Assembly (NCBI GenBank): GCA_902806595.1
Contig: CADCXC010000013.1
Coordinates: forward strand, 744,001 to 808,000
Reading direction: 5' to 3'
Length of the DNA: 64,000 bases
DNA from: Pyrenopolyporus hunteri
Taxonomy: Eukaryota > Ascomycota > Sordariomycetes > Xylariales > Hypoxylaceae
In this document: positions 11,045 to 21,671 of the stretch, piece by piece
How positions within the stretch are numbered: the first letter of the stretch is position 1
Layout of the letters: each line of letters begins with the position of its first letter
Translations under genes and position numbers: made by a program
Notes under the pieces: model-generated
Databases searched by the model: none
What the model saw: the letters and a program-made list of their open reading frames with translations, nothing else
What the model was told of the DNA's origin: nothing

Positions 11045-12828
11045 TCACGCGTTTGCCGCTTGAGAAGCACCGCGGCCCCGGGGTGCGCCACCACCTCTGC
11101 CGCGGCCCTGACCTCCGAAACTACCTCGCCCGCCCTGACTACCGGACCGACCCTCAAAGCCTCCACGTCCCGAGCGGTTCTGTAGATTTCCCCGCCCCGT
11201 AGTATAGTTGCTCCCGCCGTAAGCACCCGCCTTAGGACGTCGGGGCTCGACAACGATGTTCTCTCCGTTGACCACATGCGGGTTGGCGGCGACAGCGGCT
11301 TTATACCCTGCCGGAGTGGCAAACTCAACAAAGGCACAGTTCTGTAATAAGTTAGATCGTATCCCGTGATTACACGTATTATAGAGAAACTCACCTTTGC
11401 GCGGTTGATGTCGAAGTAAACTAATTCGCCGTGCTGCGACAATGCTGCCCTTAAGTCGGCTTCGGTTACTTTATCCGTGACATATTTGACGTATCCCATG
11501 GTACTGTCCTTCTCAGCTTGCGGTCCGGAGATCGACTGGGGCCTGTTCTGTCGTTTCGAGTCGCCTCCAGCTGTTTGCCACTCGGCCGACGTTTCTTTCG
11601 CGGGCGTAGCGGGGGCTGGGGTCTCGGAGGGTTGGGCCGCAGCAGGTGCTTGGGATACTACTGGTTGAGCGGGGGCAGCTGGACGCGGCTGCGCCGCTGC
11701 TGTAGGAGTTGCCGCCTTTGCTGGGAGAGGCACGACGGGTCGTGGTGCTGCGGCCGCGGCCGCTCGGCTCGCCCAAGTCATAGGCTTTGGTGGTTGAGCG
11801 GGGGCTGGAGCTGCAGGCGCAGCGGTAGCGGTTGGGGGTGGCTGACGCGCTTGCACGGGCGTCGGGCTTGGGGCGGCAGGTTTCTCGGGCTCCTTGGTGT
11901 CTTCCTCCGCAACCTCCTGAGCGGCTACCTCGGGATCTGGGACCGACTCGACTTCCGGCTTGTTAGTGGCTTCCGGAGCCGCCGGCGTTTCATCAGTGGT
12001 TGACTCGGCTGGTGCGTCACCATTAGCCGGAGTGGCCGCTTCAGAAGTGGTACCGGCTTCCTCCAGTTTCTTGTCGACGACACCAGCATCCAACGATACA
12101 GGCTTCTCAGTAGGCACGGAAGGTTGTGCCTCTGGCTCCTCCTTTACCGCCGGGGCAGTCTGGGTTGCGGGCTCCGCTTGCTCCTCCTGGGGGGCCTCGG
12201 CCAGCTCCTCATCACCTTCGTCAATGTAACGAAGAATATCATTCAGGACGAAGTATCCAGTCGGCTGTTGGGCGAGGACAAAGGTCTGAACGAACTTCTT
12301 CGGGTCGCCGGCCTTGTTGGAAGTCTCTCCAATCACTTGGATGACGATGTTATCGTACGATGCCTGGGAATCGACGTTGGAGACGCGGACCTTGCAGTCT
12401 TGGAAGTCCAGCTGCTTGATGCGCTCCTGGATATTCTACGGCGAGCTATTAGTAACAGATCAAGATACCAACACAATTTGGTTCTCGGGAAACGTACCTG
12501 ACGACCGACGGACACGTTAGCGACCTCAGCTTCAAGGCCATAAACGAACTGAGAAGGCTTTCCGTAGAACAGCTACACGATAATTAGCAAAGTTTCTTCT
12601 GGAGAATGCAGCATGCAGCTGAGAACTTACGTGGAGCTTCTCCGGGTTCTTGCTCAGGGTGGTGTAATATTGCTCAACGAAAAACCAAGCGACTTCATCT
12701 TTCCCGAGATTGTTGCTGGAGCTGGTGCTACTCGATTGGTCGGCGGTAGGAATGGTGTTTCCGGAGGTTGTGGTGGTAGAGGCTGAAGGGAACTGGTCCG
12801 TGTGGCTGACGTTGCCGTTTGTCGCCAT
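11045..12828 (-). CDS. NTF2-domain and RRM RNA-binding protein (G3BP/Nxt3-like)
   Basis: The layout matches Ras-GAP SH3-binding proteins (G3BP; yeast Bre5, fission yeast Nxt3), which bind RNA and a ubiquitin protease and nucleate stress granules. Exons are 12828..12631, 12572..12498, 12435..11395 and 11341..11045 (introns 58, 62 and 53 bp), giving 536 residues. The NTF2-like fold spans about residues 43-165: EVAWFFVEQYYTTLSKNP, LFYGKPSQFVYG, then VQTFVLAQQPTGYFVLNDIL. An acidic then Ala/Pro-rich disordered linker follows, next an RRM (about 404-475: GYVKYVTDKVTEADLRAAL and NCAFVEFATPAGYKAAV), then a Gly/Arg-rich RGG tail. The start MATNGN has a good context (CCATGG). An in-frame ATG 51 codons upstream (12981) would add a basic extension and is less likely. 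Target mRNAs cannot be inferred. Confidence 0.9.
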
Positions 12829-15061
12829 GGTTGCGCTGGTGGATGTGTGTGTGTATATGTGTGCGGAATAAATTTTTGCGCGCGTGGTCGGGTCAAGAGT
12901 AGTCTTGTCAACAAACTCAATGATGAGAGGCCTTCGAAAATGAAAGACTGCCTTGATGCTTGGGAATGCTGCGGTTTCCACGAGCGACTAAAATGGCCTA
13001 GTAAAGCCCGGTGACTTTGTAGCGGCTTCAGTGGCGCGCGTAACGGAAAAAAAAATTCTTGGAGATGAAGAGGGTTGGGTCCCACGAGGAAACAAAGCAG
13101 GAAATACTCCGGAACTGGTGGGAGAAAAGCAGCACCGAATCAAGTCGATAGTGCTTAGAGGGAGATGGAAAGAGGGAGAAAGAAGAGGTAATACGTCTTC
13201 CTTCTTTTGTCTTGTTTTTGAGTCGCTGGGAGAGATGGTGTTCGTCAGGGAGAAATTTGCGGATAGTGGGAGGTGAAAGCGGGTGGGTGATGGATAAAAT
13301 GAGGAAGGTTTATTAGAGTTGTGGTGGAGAAATGTTGGATGCGATTTTGTTTTGGAGATTTGTTTGGACGGGTTCGGAGAAGGTAGGTACGAAGAGGTGG
13401 GCGGACGGACGGCACCTGCAGTACTTAACCCAAGTACCTTTGTGATCGCTGGAGGGACCCGGGCGGGCACGCTAGCGTAATAGGTAAAATAGGTACCTCC
13501 ACTGAGTACCTACGTAAGGTAGACACCTGGGTAGGGCAGGTAGGGCAGGTAGGGTATGGAATAAGGTAGGTAGGTTCAGGGATTGAGGGAAGGTGCAGAC
13601 GGGGAGAGATCTAGGTCCGCGCGGGGAGGGACGGGAAGGCAACAATGAAGGAAGGTGGAATTGAGGATGGGCGAAATTGAAATAATGATGGTAATGACGG
13701 TAATGGCGACGATGACGACGAAAGTGTGGGAATTTAAAGAGGTAGGAGAAAAGATTTGGTGGCGACGAGGCAAGTTGCTCTGCGTAAAAGTAAATTTAGT
13801 ATGGTGCGGTCGAATGACTGGGCTTAACTGGACTAGAACGAACGTCAAATCAATTTTGCCGTGGGCCTCTTCATTCAGAGTTCGTGAAAGAACATACCCC
13901 ATCGACTTGGAAAAAAAAAAAAAGAAAACGTCAAAATAATTGGAGGTTGCCGCACCATGCCCGGATATTTGTCGGTCTTTCCTTTTTCTCCTCCCCCTCG
14001 TACATACGTAGTAGCCTTACTGGGTTAGACGCACCCTGCCCAACCCCACAGTGCTCCAAGCTTCATGCAAAGAGATCGGAGCTTGGGCCACCTATACGTA
14101 CCGTGCCATGGTAACCGTGCTACAACCCAGTCGATCCGATCGACTCTCAGACTTCAACTCTATTGATAATTCCACCTTCACTACCTAGTCTATTAACTAC
14201 CTACCTTAACTAGGTAATTATCTTCTTATAACACACCCCAACGTACTAATTACGTGTTTTATATACAAGATAAACACCTAAACCAACCCTTTAGGTGTCT
14301 ATATATTTAATTTTCATAGCCCAAAGAGATAATTCCCAATCACGAGTCTACCCACGAACTTCGTCAACCAAAAATTGCTCAAACCAAGCAAAACATAAGG
14401 GGAGAGGGGAGAGAAGTACCACTGTGTAGGTAAGTAGGCCCATAAAATCAGAAGAAAGACGACAAGTACGTAATTCCTGTGCGGTTAGGCGAGAGAGTAG
14501 TTTGTTTCTTCTGAGCAATTATAGCTCGTGTTTGTTTGCTAATCTCCAGTTGTACCATCTAACAAGTCCGTAGTCAACATTCCCATCTCTCATAACTCGA
14601 GGAACAAACTCAAGGGGGCGGGAAAGAGACGAATTGGTAGGTAGCACTGCCACATCCATTCCGTAGCCCTTCAAGGTGCTAACAGCTCACAGACTACGCC
14701 TAAACTTTGTTCTACAAGTGAGACGTTTTAATATATTTGACCTTGTCGCAGAAGTTTCCTTCCAAACGGGATCACACGCGTCCAGGAGTCCAATATCGGC
14801 ACCATAAATTACGGCTCTCGTGATTGAACATTTCCTTCGTCGCGGGTGGGCCCGTGTAATGGATGCGTAACGGGCGTAATACGGTATGCCTAGGTATGTA
14901 GGTGTTAGTGCGGGTAACCCGCGGTATAGCTGAGGAGCCTCATTATACCACCCTGATCGTTGTCGTTGGAGATTGAAAAGAGGAGCTAACTCTGTAGGTA
15001 CCTACGTAGGCAATTCCTACTCCTTATCTAAAGCTCTGGAATAAATAATAGTGAAAGATTA
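12829..15061. other. Intergenic region: long leader of the G3BP-like gene and flank of the A-T-R gene
   Basis: This is 2.2 kb without a supported gene. 12829-13470 is strongly pyrimidine-rich on the minus strand and probably contains the promoter and 5' leader of the G3BP-like gene. A minus-strand ORF starting at 13085 would overlap the main start out of frame, so a regulatory uORF is possible if the leader reaches that far. CCTACC/TAGG clusters lie at 13485-13580 and 14185-14220. From about 14100 the base composition becomes AT-richer, marking entry into the accessory island. Confidence 0.5.
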
Positions 15062-18000
15062 TCACACTCCGCCGAACAAACGGTTCTCCGGCTCTGGTAC
15101 AGCTCCTCCCTTCAGTAGCCGTGGATACCTCACAGTCCCCTTGCTTATCAAGTTCTCGAAGAAAGCGGCCTGGACCCCGTCAAGACCGTGCGCCCGCGCC
15201 CGCGCCGCCCACACCTCGGGTGACAGCCGCTCCACATCCCCACCTCCGTCAGCTTCCACAAATCCGCCAATGTCGTCCAGCCTAATGTCCATAACCCCCC
15301 TCTCATGCACGTAGCATATTCCCCCTTCATATGGCGCCCGCATCTCTTGTAAGACGCTCCTCGCTACACTCTCAGGCGACACGAGGTTTAGGACCCCTCT
15401 CCACTCTTCCGAAAAGGGCACCGCCCGGAGAACCCTGGAGTACTTCAGCATGTTCTGCATAAGGTCTAGCTCCGGATCGTGCTCGCGGAGCACATTCGTC
15501 GGACGGTGGATCCACACCGGCCAGTCACAGTGTGTGTGCACCTTCTCTAGATATCGTTCGCTCGCCCACTTCGACGCTGTGTACCCGTCGGACCCGTCTG
15601 CGGCGGGTGGATATGCCGAGACGGAGAGCTCGGGGTATGCGTCGAGGCCAGTGAGCTCGCAGACAGCCGTGCTTGATACGTAATGGATGGGGATCCGCTG
15701 TGGGAGGCTCATCTCTACCAGCTGCTTGGTCGTCTGTAGGTTGACCTCCCGGAGAGACTGGAACGTTTTCAGATGTGACACGTCTGCGCCGTTATGAATG
15801 ATGCGGTTCGCCTTACTAAATATCGCGGTGGTCTCTTCGTGAGACAGCCCGAAGCGTGGGAGCTTCAGGTCCCCTCCGTACAGCGTGACCTTCTGGTGAT
15901 CCGGGATTCGCCGATTAGAATCTACGTTGCGTACCCCTATGCAATGGATATGGCCTACGTCCGGACTGTCAGTCAGAGCGGAAAGGAAAGCTTTCCCGAG
16001 TAATCCCGTTGCGCCGGTCAATACAACATCGTTTAATGAGCCCTCCTTGTCGGAAAAGTCCGCTGCTTTCATTGCTAGGATCGAAGGGGATAGTTCCGTC
16101 TCTCTCTCCCACTCCACCTCGACCTTGGATACTTCTTTCTTCTCCACACGTCGAGCCATTTCATGAAGTGCGCTTGACTCGAATAATTGAACCAATGTAA
16201 GGTCGACCCCGAATACCGAATGAATGCGCTCTCGGAGGTCAAGAAGAAGGATAGATGTGCCTCCGACATGGAAGAAGTCCGTGTCGGCGGTAATGTGGTG
16301 CAACCTCGCGATGTCCCTCGGGATGATGTCGGCCCATATCTCCGCCAATATAGCCTCGGAATTGGTCAACAAAACTGGAGTGTCATTGCTAAATAGGGAT
16401 CCTTCCGGGAGGGCGAGTCGTGCGGCGGCTTTGCGGTCGAGCTTCCCGGAGCTTGTTCTTGGCAGACGCTCCAGGGGAACGACAGCGGCAGGACACATAT
16501 AACGAGGTAAGCTAAGCGCGGATACCAAGCTCCTCAGACGTTCTTCGCGATCATCTCTGTCGTATCCCGGATCCAACCTGGCGTGGGCGACAAGAACTTC
16601 GGAACCCCGAGCTGCTGTGCATCTCAGTGTCACGACGGCTTCGCTTACTAGCCCGTGCGATGCATTAACCAATGCAGTCTCCACCTCCCGCAAATCCACG
16701 CGCTGGCCCCTTATCTTGGTTTGAGTGTCTCCTGAAATGCGGGCCTCAATAAATAGAGTACCGTCTCGTTCCCAGCGACCGAGATCCCCTGAACGGTGCA
16801 TCGTAGTCCAACCACGGGTGCGAAGCTCGTCACTAGCGAATGGATCGGCTAGAAACCTCTCTTCCGTCAATGCCGGCTTCCCGAGGTAGCCGATAGCGAC
16901 GCCGGGTCCGCCTATGTATATCTCTCCTTGAACTCCTGGTGGAACTAGTTGTAGTTTCTCGTCGAGAACATACACCGAGTAGTTTGGCAGGGTATAGCCA
17001 GCCGAGTAGGTGCGTCTTTCGAGGGAAGTATTCGTCTCCGGACCGAGCGGTATCTCCATAGCCGTCGCGATGAACGAGATCTCGGTGGGTCCATACATAT
17101 TCCAGAATCGGAGCCCCGGCTTCCCCAGTGCCCTGAAGATATCTAAGAGACTCCCTTCTAGAGGTTCCCCAAAGCATAAAGCCCTTCGCCAGGGTGACCT
17201 ACGGATGCTATCCCTGGACCCGTACTTCAGCCAGCTGAAGTACTCTGAGGGTGTGACAAACGTCGACGTGATCCCGGCAGAACTCATCAGCTCTGAGATT
17301 GCGCAGGCGTCGCCCCGCAGATTCCTTGGGAGAAGGTAGGCGCAGCCGCCGTGGCAGAGGGCTGCGAATATCTCTGCGAATGAATTGTCATAACTTGGCG
17401 GGCTCTGCTGCAGTATGATCTCGTCGTTGCCCGGCGGGAGTATATGGCCGAGCCACTCCACCCAATTTCGTAGGCCCACATGCTTGAGCACGATGCCCTT
17501 TGGCACACCGGTCGAGCCACTGGTGTAAAAGACCACTGCTGGGTCGTCCTCCGAAATTATGGTGGATGTGTCCGGCGCCCGCGACCCAGAAGCTAGGGAA
17601 GGGAGCTTGACAATCTTTGTGCCAAGTTCACACAGCTTAGCTGATGAGGCGGCGGTAGCTTCATCGATCAACAGCATGTCCGGTTGACAGTCCCGAAGGA
17701 TCTGTGAAAGGCGCTCTAGGGGGTTGGTAACATCTAACGGTACGTAGACGGCCCCAATCCGCATGATACTAAGTATCGAGACGATCCACTCTGCCGTGGG
17801 CTCCTGAAGGACGGCTATCCTAGAGCCTTTTGCCATTCCCTTGGCCTGTAGATACGCTGCAGCTTCGATCGATCGAGATACTAGAGGGGTGTAAGATATA
17901 CATTCATTATCACCGAATCGAACTGCGTGCCTATCCGGCCACTCCCGTGCCACAGACTCAATTCGTTCAACTAGGGAGACGGGCCACTGAGACGTGTACG

Positions 18001-18192
18001 AAGGGCCTACTATTGTTAGATAGAGGTATGGATTGCCGCTTGCTACTTCTCGGTATGCTCACCTGTGCCGAAAGACATAGCTCTAGCAACATCTTTGGCG
18101 TCGTATGGCTGGGGAGCCGGTGCCGCTTCCGGAGTCGGCTCCGCCGCCTCTCTCTTGGTTTGACCGCCAACCTGAGTGGGAGTGCTCTCCAT
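15062..18192 (-). CDS. NRPS-like carboxylate reductase (adenylation - thiolation - terminal reductase)
   Basis: A-T-R enzymes adenylate a carboxylic or amino acid, load it on phosphopantetheine and release it as an aldehyde (or alcohol) with NADPH; Lys2 aminoadipate reductase is the classic case. Exon 1 is 18192..18063, the intron is 18062..18007 (GTGAGC, TAG) and exon 2 is 18006..15062, giving 1,024 residues. Adenylation motifs: YTSGSTGVPKG (about 204), NMYGPTE (346), HRSGDLG (447), KIRGQR and the catalytic Lys in SSGKLDRK (about 565). The carrier motif FFHVGGTSI has its Ser at about 628. The reductase has TGATGLLG (about 708) and a YTASK catalytic Tyr/Lys pair (852/856). There is no condensation domain. 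The pocket motif SYDNSFAEIF keeps the Asp that usually binds an alpha-amino group, so an amino-acid substrate is plausible. It is divergent from a dehydrogenase gene 401 bp away. Substrate and product are unknown. Confidence 0.9.
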
Positions 18193-18593
18193 TCTAGCTA
18201 TTGTAAATATGTGCTTGGGATATTCGCCAACGTAGTCGTTAGACTATGAGGAGCCACCGTATCAGAGGGATTGCTCAGCTATCAGCCCACTACAAGGATG
18301 GCTGAGGGGAAGCAAATCGAGTTAGGTTAGCCATCCTGCGCAGCCTGCTGATACTTTCATACCTATATGCCTATAGGTATAGCTAAGCAACGTAGGATTG
18401 AGCCTTTCCTACCCCTCAAATCCTCCTGTATATCACCACAAGGCAGGCTTGATGCCTAATGTAGATCCGCGTGGTCAAACTTGCGGTGTTCACAAGTTGG
18501 CGAGGCTGGCCGAATAAGTCAAGTCTATAGTCCGAAGGAGTTGGTCACATTTCTTATCCCCTCTTCTGAGGTCAACAGAAAGATAGCTCCACG
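18193..18593. promoter_or_regulatory. Shared divergent promoter of the A-T-R reductase and dehydrogenase genes, with inverted repeats
   Basis: This 401-bp interval separates the two start codons. By eye it contains three perfect inverted repeats. AGGATGGCT/AGCCATCCT lies at 18295-18303 and 18329-18337 (25-nt gap). ACCTATA-TGCC-TATAGGT lies at 18361-18378. AACTTG/CAAGTT lies at 18478-18483 and 18493-18498. A shared regulator is an inference from this layout. Confidence 0.55.
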
Positions 18594-19835
18594 ATGAAAA
18601 CGAACGTGCTCATAATCGGCGCCGGTGGCGTTGGGCGCATCGTCGCGCAGAAATGCGCCCAGAATAGCGATGTTCTCGGGGACATACACATTGCTTCGCG
18701 CACCAAGGCGAAATGCGACGCGATAGTGGCCTCTATCATCGAGAAAAAGTTTATGAAAGAGTCTAGGACTCTAGAAGCGCACTCTCTCAACGCTCTCGAC
18801 GCCGAGGCCGTCAAGGCACTCATCCGCAGCACGGGTAGCGGCATCGTCATTAACGTGGGCTCCACCTTTGCCAACATGACAGTTCTAGACGCCTGCATCG
18901 AGACAGGGGTCGCCTATATTGACACCGCCGTTCACGAGGAACAGCACACAAACTCCGAGCCGCCACCATGGTACGCAAACCACGAGTGGAGGCGGATTCC
19001 CATCTGCGAGGAGAAGGGCATTACAGCTATCCTCGGCGTCGGCTTCGACCCCGGCGTGGTGAACGCTTACGCACGCCTCGTGGCGGACGAGTACCTCGAC
19101 GAAGTCGCAGCGATCGACGTCGTTGACGTTGACGTCTCAAGTCACGGACGCTACTTCGCCACGGGCTTCAACGCCGAGATTAATTTCCGCGAGTACACCG
19201 ACAAGGTCTACACCTGGCAGGGCGGGGAGTGGCGGGCCAACGCCATGTTCGAGGTCAGCCGGGAGTATGACCTGCCCGGCGTCGGGAGGAATAAGGCATA
19301 CCTCTGCGGCCACGACGAGCTGCACTCGCTCGCTCGGAACTTTCCGAATGCGGACGTGCGTTTCTGGGTGGCTCTCGACGACCACTTCGTAAATGTGTTT
19401 ACCGTCCTAAACAACCTCGGTCTTCTCTCGGAGAAGCCGGTCGTGACGGACGAGGGTGTCGAAGTTGTGCCGCTTAAGGTGGTCAAGGCCTGTCTTCCGG
19501 ACCCGGTGTCGCTCGCCGCGGAATATGAGGGCAGGGCCTGCATCGGCACCATTGTCAAAGGTCGCCGGGAAGGTAGGGAGAAGGAAGTCTTTCTCTATAA
19601 TATCACAGAAAACAAGTATGCCTATGACGAGGTTGGGTCCCACAGCGGCCTCTTTACGGCAAGCCTGCCGCCTGTTGCCGCTGCCATGCTGATTGCGACT
19701 GGGGAGTGGGACTCGCGGAGGATGGCTAATGTAGAGGAGCTCCCGCCGAAGCCGTTCCTGAAGCTGCTGGGACAATTGGGCCTCGCGACATTCATTCGCG
19801 ACGTAGACGGTGACACACCTCTAGCTCTTGAGTGA
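18594..19835 (+). CDS. Carboxynorspermidine synthase / saccharopine dehydrogenase-like NAD(P)-dependent enzyme
   Basis: This is an intronless 413-residue enzyme. The N-terminal Rossmann motif is LIIGAGGVGRIVAQKCAQ (about residues 5-22), followed by ASRTKAKCDAI. A conserved GVGFDPGVVNAYA and a substrate-domain segment FNAEINFREYT are typical of the LYS9/carboxynorspermidine dehydrogenase family. These enzymes condense an aldehyde (aspartate semialdehyde or aminoadipate semialdehyde) with an amine and reduce the imine to a secondary amine. The overall match seems closer to bacterial carboxynorspermidine synthases than to fungal Lys9, including the PLKVVKACLPDPVSL block, but this is judged from memory of the families. 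The lack of introns and GC-rich codons would fit acquisition from bacteria, though this is not shown. It is divergent from the A-T-R reductase, which would supply an aldehyde. Confidence 0.85.
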   Translation: MKTNVLIIGAGGVGRIVAQKCAQNSDVLGDIHIASRTKAKCDAIVASIIEKKFMKESRTLEAHSLNALDAEAVKALIRSTGSGIVINVGSTFANMTVLDACIETGVAYIDTAVHEEQHTNSEPPPWYANHEWRRIPICEEKGITAILGVGFDPGVVNAYARLVADEYLDEVAAIDVVDVDVSSHGRYFATGFNAEINFREYTDKVYTWQGGEWRANAMFEVSREYDLPGVGRNKAYLCGHDELHSLARNFPNADVRFWVALDDHFVNVFTVLNNLGLLSEKPVVTDEGVEVVPLKVVKACLPDPVSLAAEYEGRACIGTIVKGRREGREKEVFLYNITENKYAYDEVGSHSGLFTASLPPVAAAMLIATGEWDSRRMANVEELPPKPFLKLLGQLGLATFIRDVDGDTPLALE

Positions 19836-20831
19836 TAGTATAATCCGGAGACTAAATCAACGAATTCCTTGTTGTCGCTAAGTATTAGGTGCTCAGCCCC
19901 TTACTTTCTAGCATAGTGCTTAAACACCCCAATACAGCAAGGCTTCGGACTCATCTAGAAGGCTAAGCTTATGGTTAATTTCGACAACTCCAAGCCTGAA
20001 GAGGCTCCCAATGCCCTACCTTATTAAAAGTAGTACTCATGCGACACGAAAGAAGTAGTGTTTGGAGTCGCTTGCAGCGGTATAGCTTCACTCAGCCGTA
20101 AATATGGCACTGTATATTTGCTCCATCTTCAACTCTACAAAGCGTCAATTAACCTTGATCTACAAGTCACTTTTAAATCCAAAACACCAGTGAAGTGAGC
20201 CATTTCGTATCATATCTCACCTACAGCTCTAACTCTTCGCGTTCTTCACCGGCGAGGCGCTCAACACTCTTCGGTTTATATCAGTTTCCCAATACCTACA
20301 GCAGCTTTCACTATCTGCCGATTAGCGATTAGGGTAGACAGATAAATAGATACGATAGTTAAATAGGTACCAAGCCGTTGCAATATCTATCAAGTTAAGA
20401 GATTAAGGTCCCGTGGTAAGGGGCGAAACGTAAGTAATGATTATCAAGTTCTAAATATGATACGTAGCGAAGGGAAATGGGACCAGACAACAAGCTTGAA
20501 ACTTCCTCCTGGCGAATCAGATCAAGTATTCCTAAATGCGATAGCAAATATTCCGGGCCATTATGTACCTGTTGGACTCTTCTTGACGAAGGGCAGCTGC
20601 TTAGCACCTGGCTCTGGCACTGTGTCGGGGTGTGTGCGCCGGTGCGGTTTTCACAAAGCAAACAGCAATCATACCGGTACGTAGGTAATCCCCCGGGCAA
20701 ATACCTATCCACCCGTCTACCTACCTATCCACCTAGATAGATCCGTTATTTGTTTTCTTTCTTTTTTTTCTTCTCTTTTCTTTTTTTCTTAAAAACAGTC
20801 GCAGTTTGACAATCTCTACAACCAGGTCAAC
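19836..20831. other. Intergenic region upstream of the Cys-rich membrane protein
   Basis: This is about 1 kb with no credible gene. A strong pyrimidine tract (20746-20790) ends in AAAAACAG just before in-frame sequence upstream of the 20832 ATG. It may be either a promoter CT tract or the 3' end of an intron. I searched back to 19836 for an exon with a signal peptide and found none. Confidence 0.5.
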
Positions 20832-21671
20832 ATGGACGGGCGGGACACAATCGTCGCTTGCGGCGCCTCCAACTTCTATTGCGAAGCGGACCACGACTGC
20901 ATTTTGCTCGCAGCCAATACCACGGCCCTCTGTTGCCCGAAGAGCAAGGACTGCACGCGAATCCAGCCCATCTGGTGCGATCTGAGCCTGGAGACGCCGG
21001 GCGCGGAAATCCAGACGGACTTTCGGGACGGCAAGCTGCAGCAATGCGCCGATAAGTGCTGTCCGTGGGGATACCACTGCGACGCCAATAAGCTCTGCTG
21101 GGTAGACGAGGACCAGAGCAAGCCGCCCCCCGGAATGCAAGATTCTTCGAGCTCGGTCAGCTCGACAACCAGTGTGGCAGCCCGTGCGAGCAATCTGGTC
21201 ACAACCATATTCGTAGCCCCGCCGCACAGCTCGACAAGTTCGGAGACATCTACCACCACGTCGACGTCCTCGACAGCCAGTACTTCCTCGGTGACTTCCT
21301 CAGTTACTTCCTCAGCAACCCCCTCAGTAACTCCCTCAACAGCGTCTACTCTCCTACCCCTAATCACAACCATCAGCACTAGCGCCGCGCCCGTCTCGGA
21401 AACCAGCCAGGCACCAGTATCGTCGAGTCCGGCTCTGACCGCCGGCGACATAGTAGGGATCTCCGTAGGGGGTTTCGCCTTCATCTCGCTGATCTCCGTG
21501 GCTCTGTTCTTCATACGCCGCATGCAGCTATCCATCAAAGCCGCGAGCGACGACGAGCAGGGTCCCGACACCGCGGTTACCGACGTCAAGGAAGTGCCTC
21601 CCGAGTACTCCGCCCCCAAGAGCCCCCGAGCGGAGCTACACAACACCGAGATCTACGAGTTAGCCGGTTAA
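20832..21671 (+). CDS. Cys-rich, Ser/Thr-rich single-pass membrane protein of unknown function
   Basis: The protein is 279 residues from ATG 20832. Residues 1-100 contain twelve cysteines, including two CC pairs (ALCCP and KCCPWGYHC). A Ser/Thr-rich stalk follows (about 105-195), then one membrane helix (about 200-226, starting GDIVGISVGG and ending in FFIRR) and an acidic cytoplasmic tail with a PPEYS motif. This is the layout of fungal cell-surface proteins, often called wall sensors, but I do not recognise a named family. Such a protein should carry a signal peptide and none is present. The frame stays open for ten codons upstream (FDNLYNQVN) to a possible CAG acceptor. Either a 5' exon is missed or the gene has lost its N-terminus. 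Expression and function are unknown. Confidence 0.7.
   Translation: MDGRDTIVACGASNFYCEADHDCILLAANTTALCCPKSKDCTRIQPIWCDLSLETPGAEIQTDFRDGKLQQCADKCCPWGYHCDANKLCWVDEDQSKPPPGMQDSSSSVSSTTSVAARASNLVTTIFVAPPHSSTSSETSTTTSTSSTASTSSVTSSVTSSATPSVTPSTASTLLPLITTISTSAAPVSETSQAPVSSSPALTAGDIVGISVGGFAFISLISVALFFIRRMQLSIKAASDDEQGPDTAVTDVKEVPPEYSAPKSPRAELHNTEIYELAG

Noticed and set aside
11477..12003. Plus-strand ORFs opposite the G3BP-like gene
   Set aside because: Low-complexity Gly/Trp/Ser-rich translations mirror the Ala/Pro-rich linker on the other strand.
12988..13470. Minus-strand 160-codon ORF upstream of the G3BP-like gene
   Set aside because: Ser/Pro/Phe-rich translation of a pyrimidine-rich leader. 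It has no domain and is better explained as 5' untranslated sequence.
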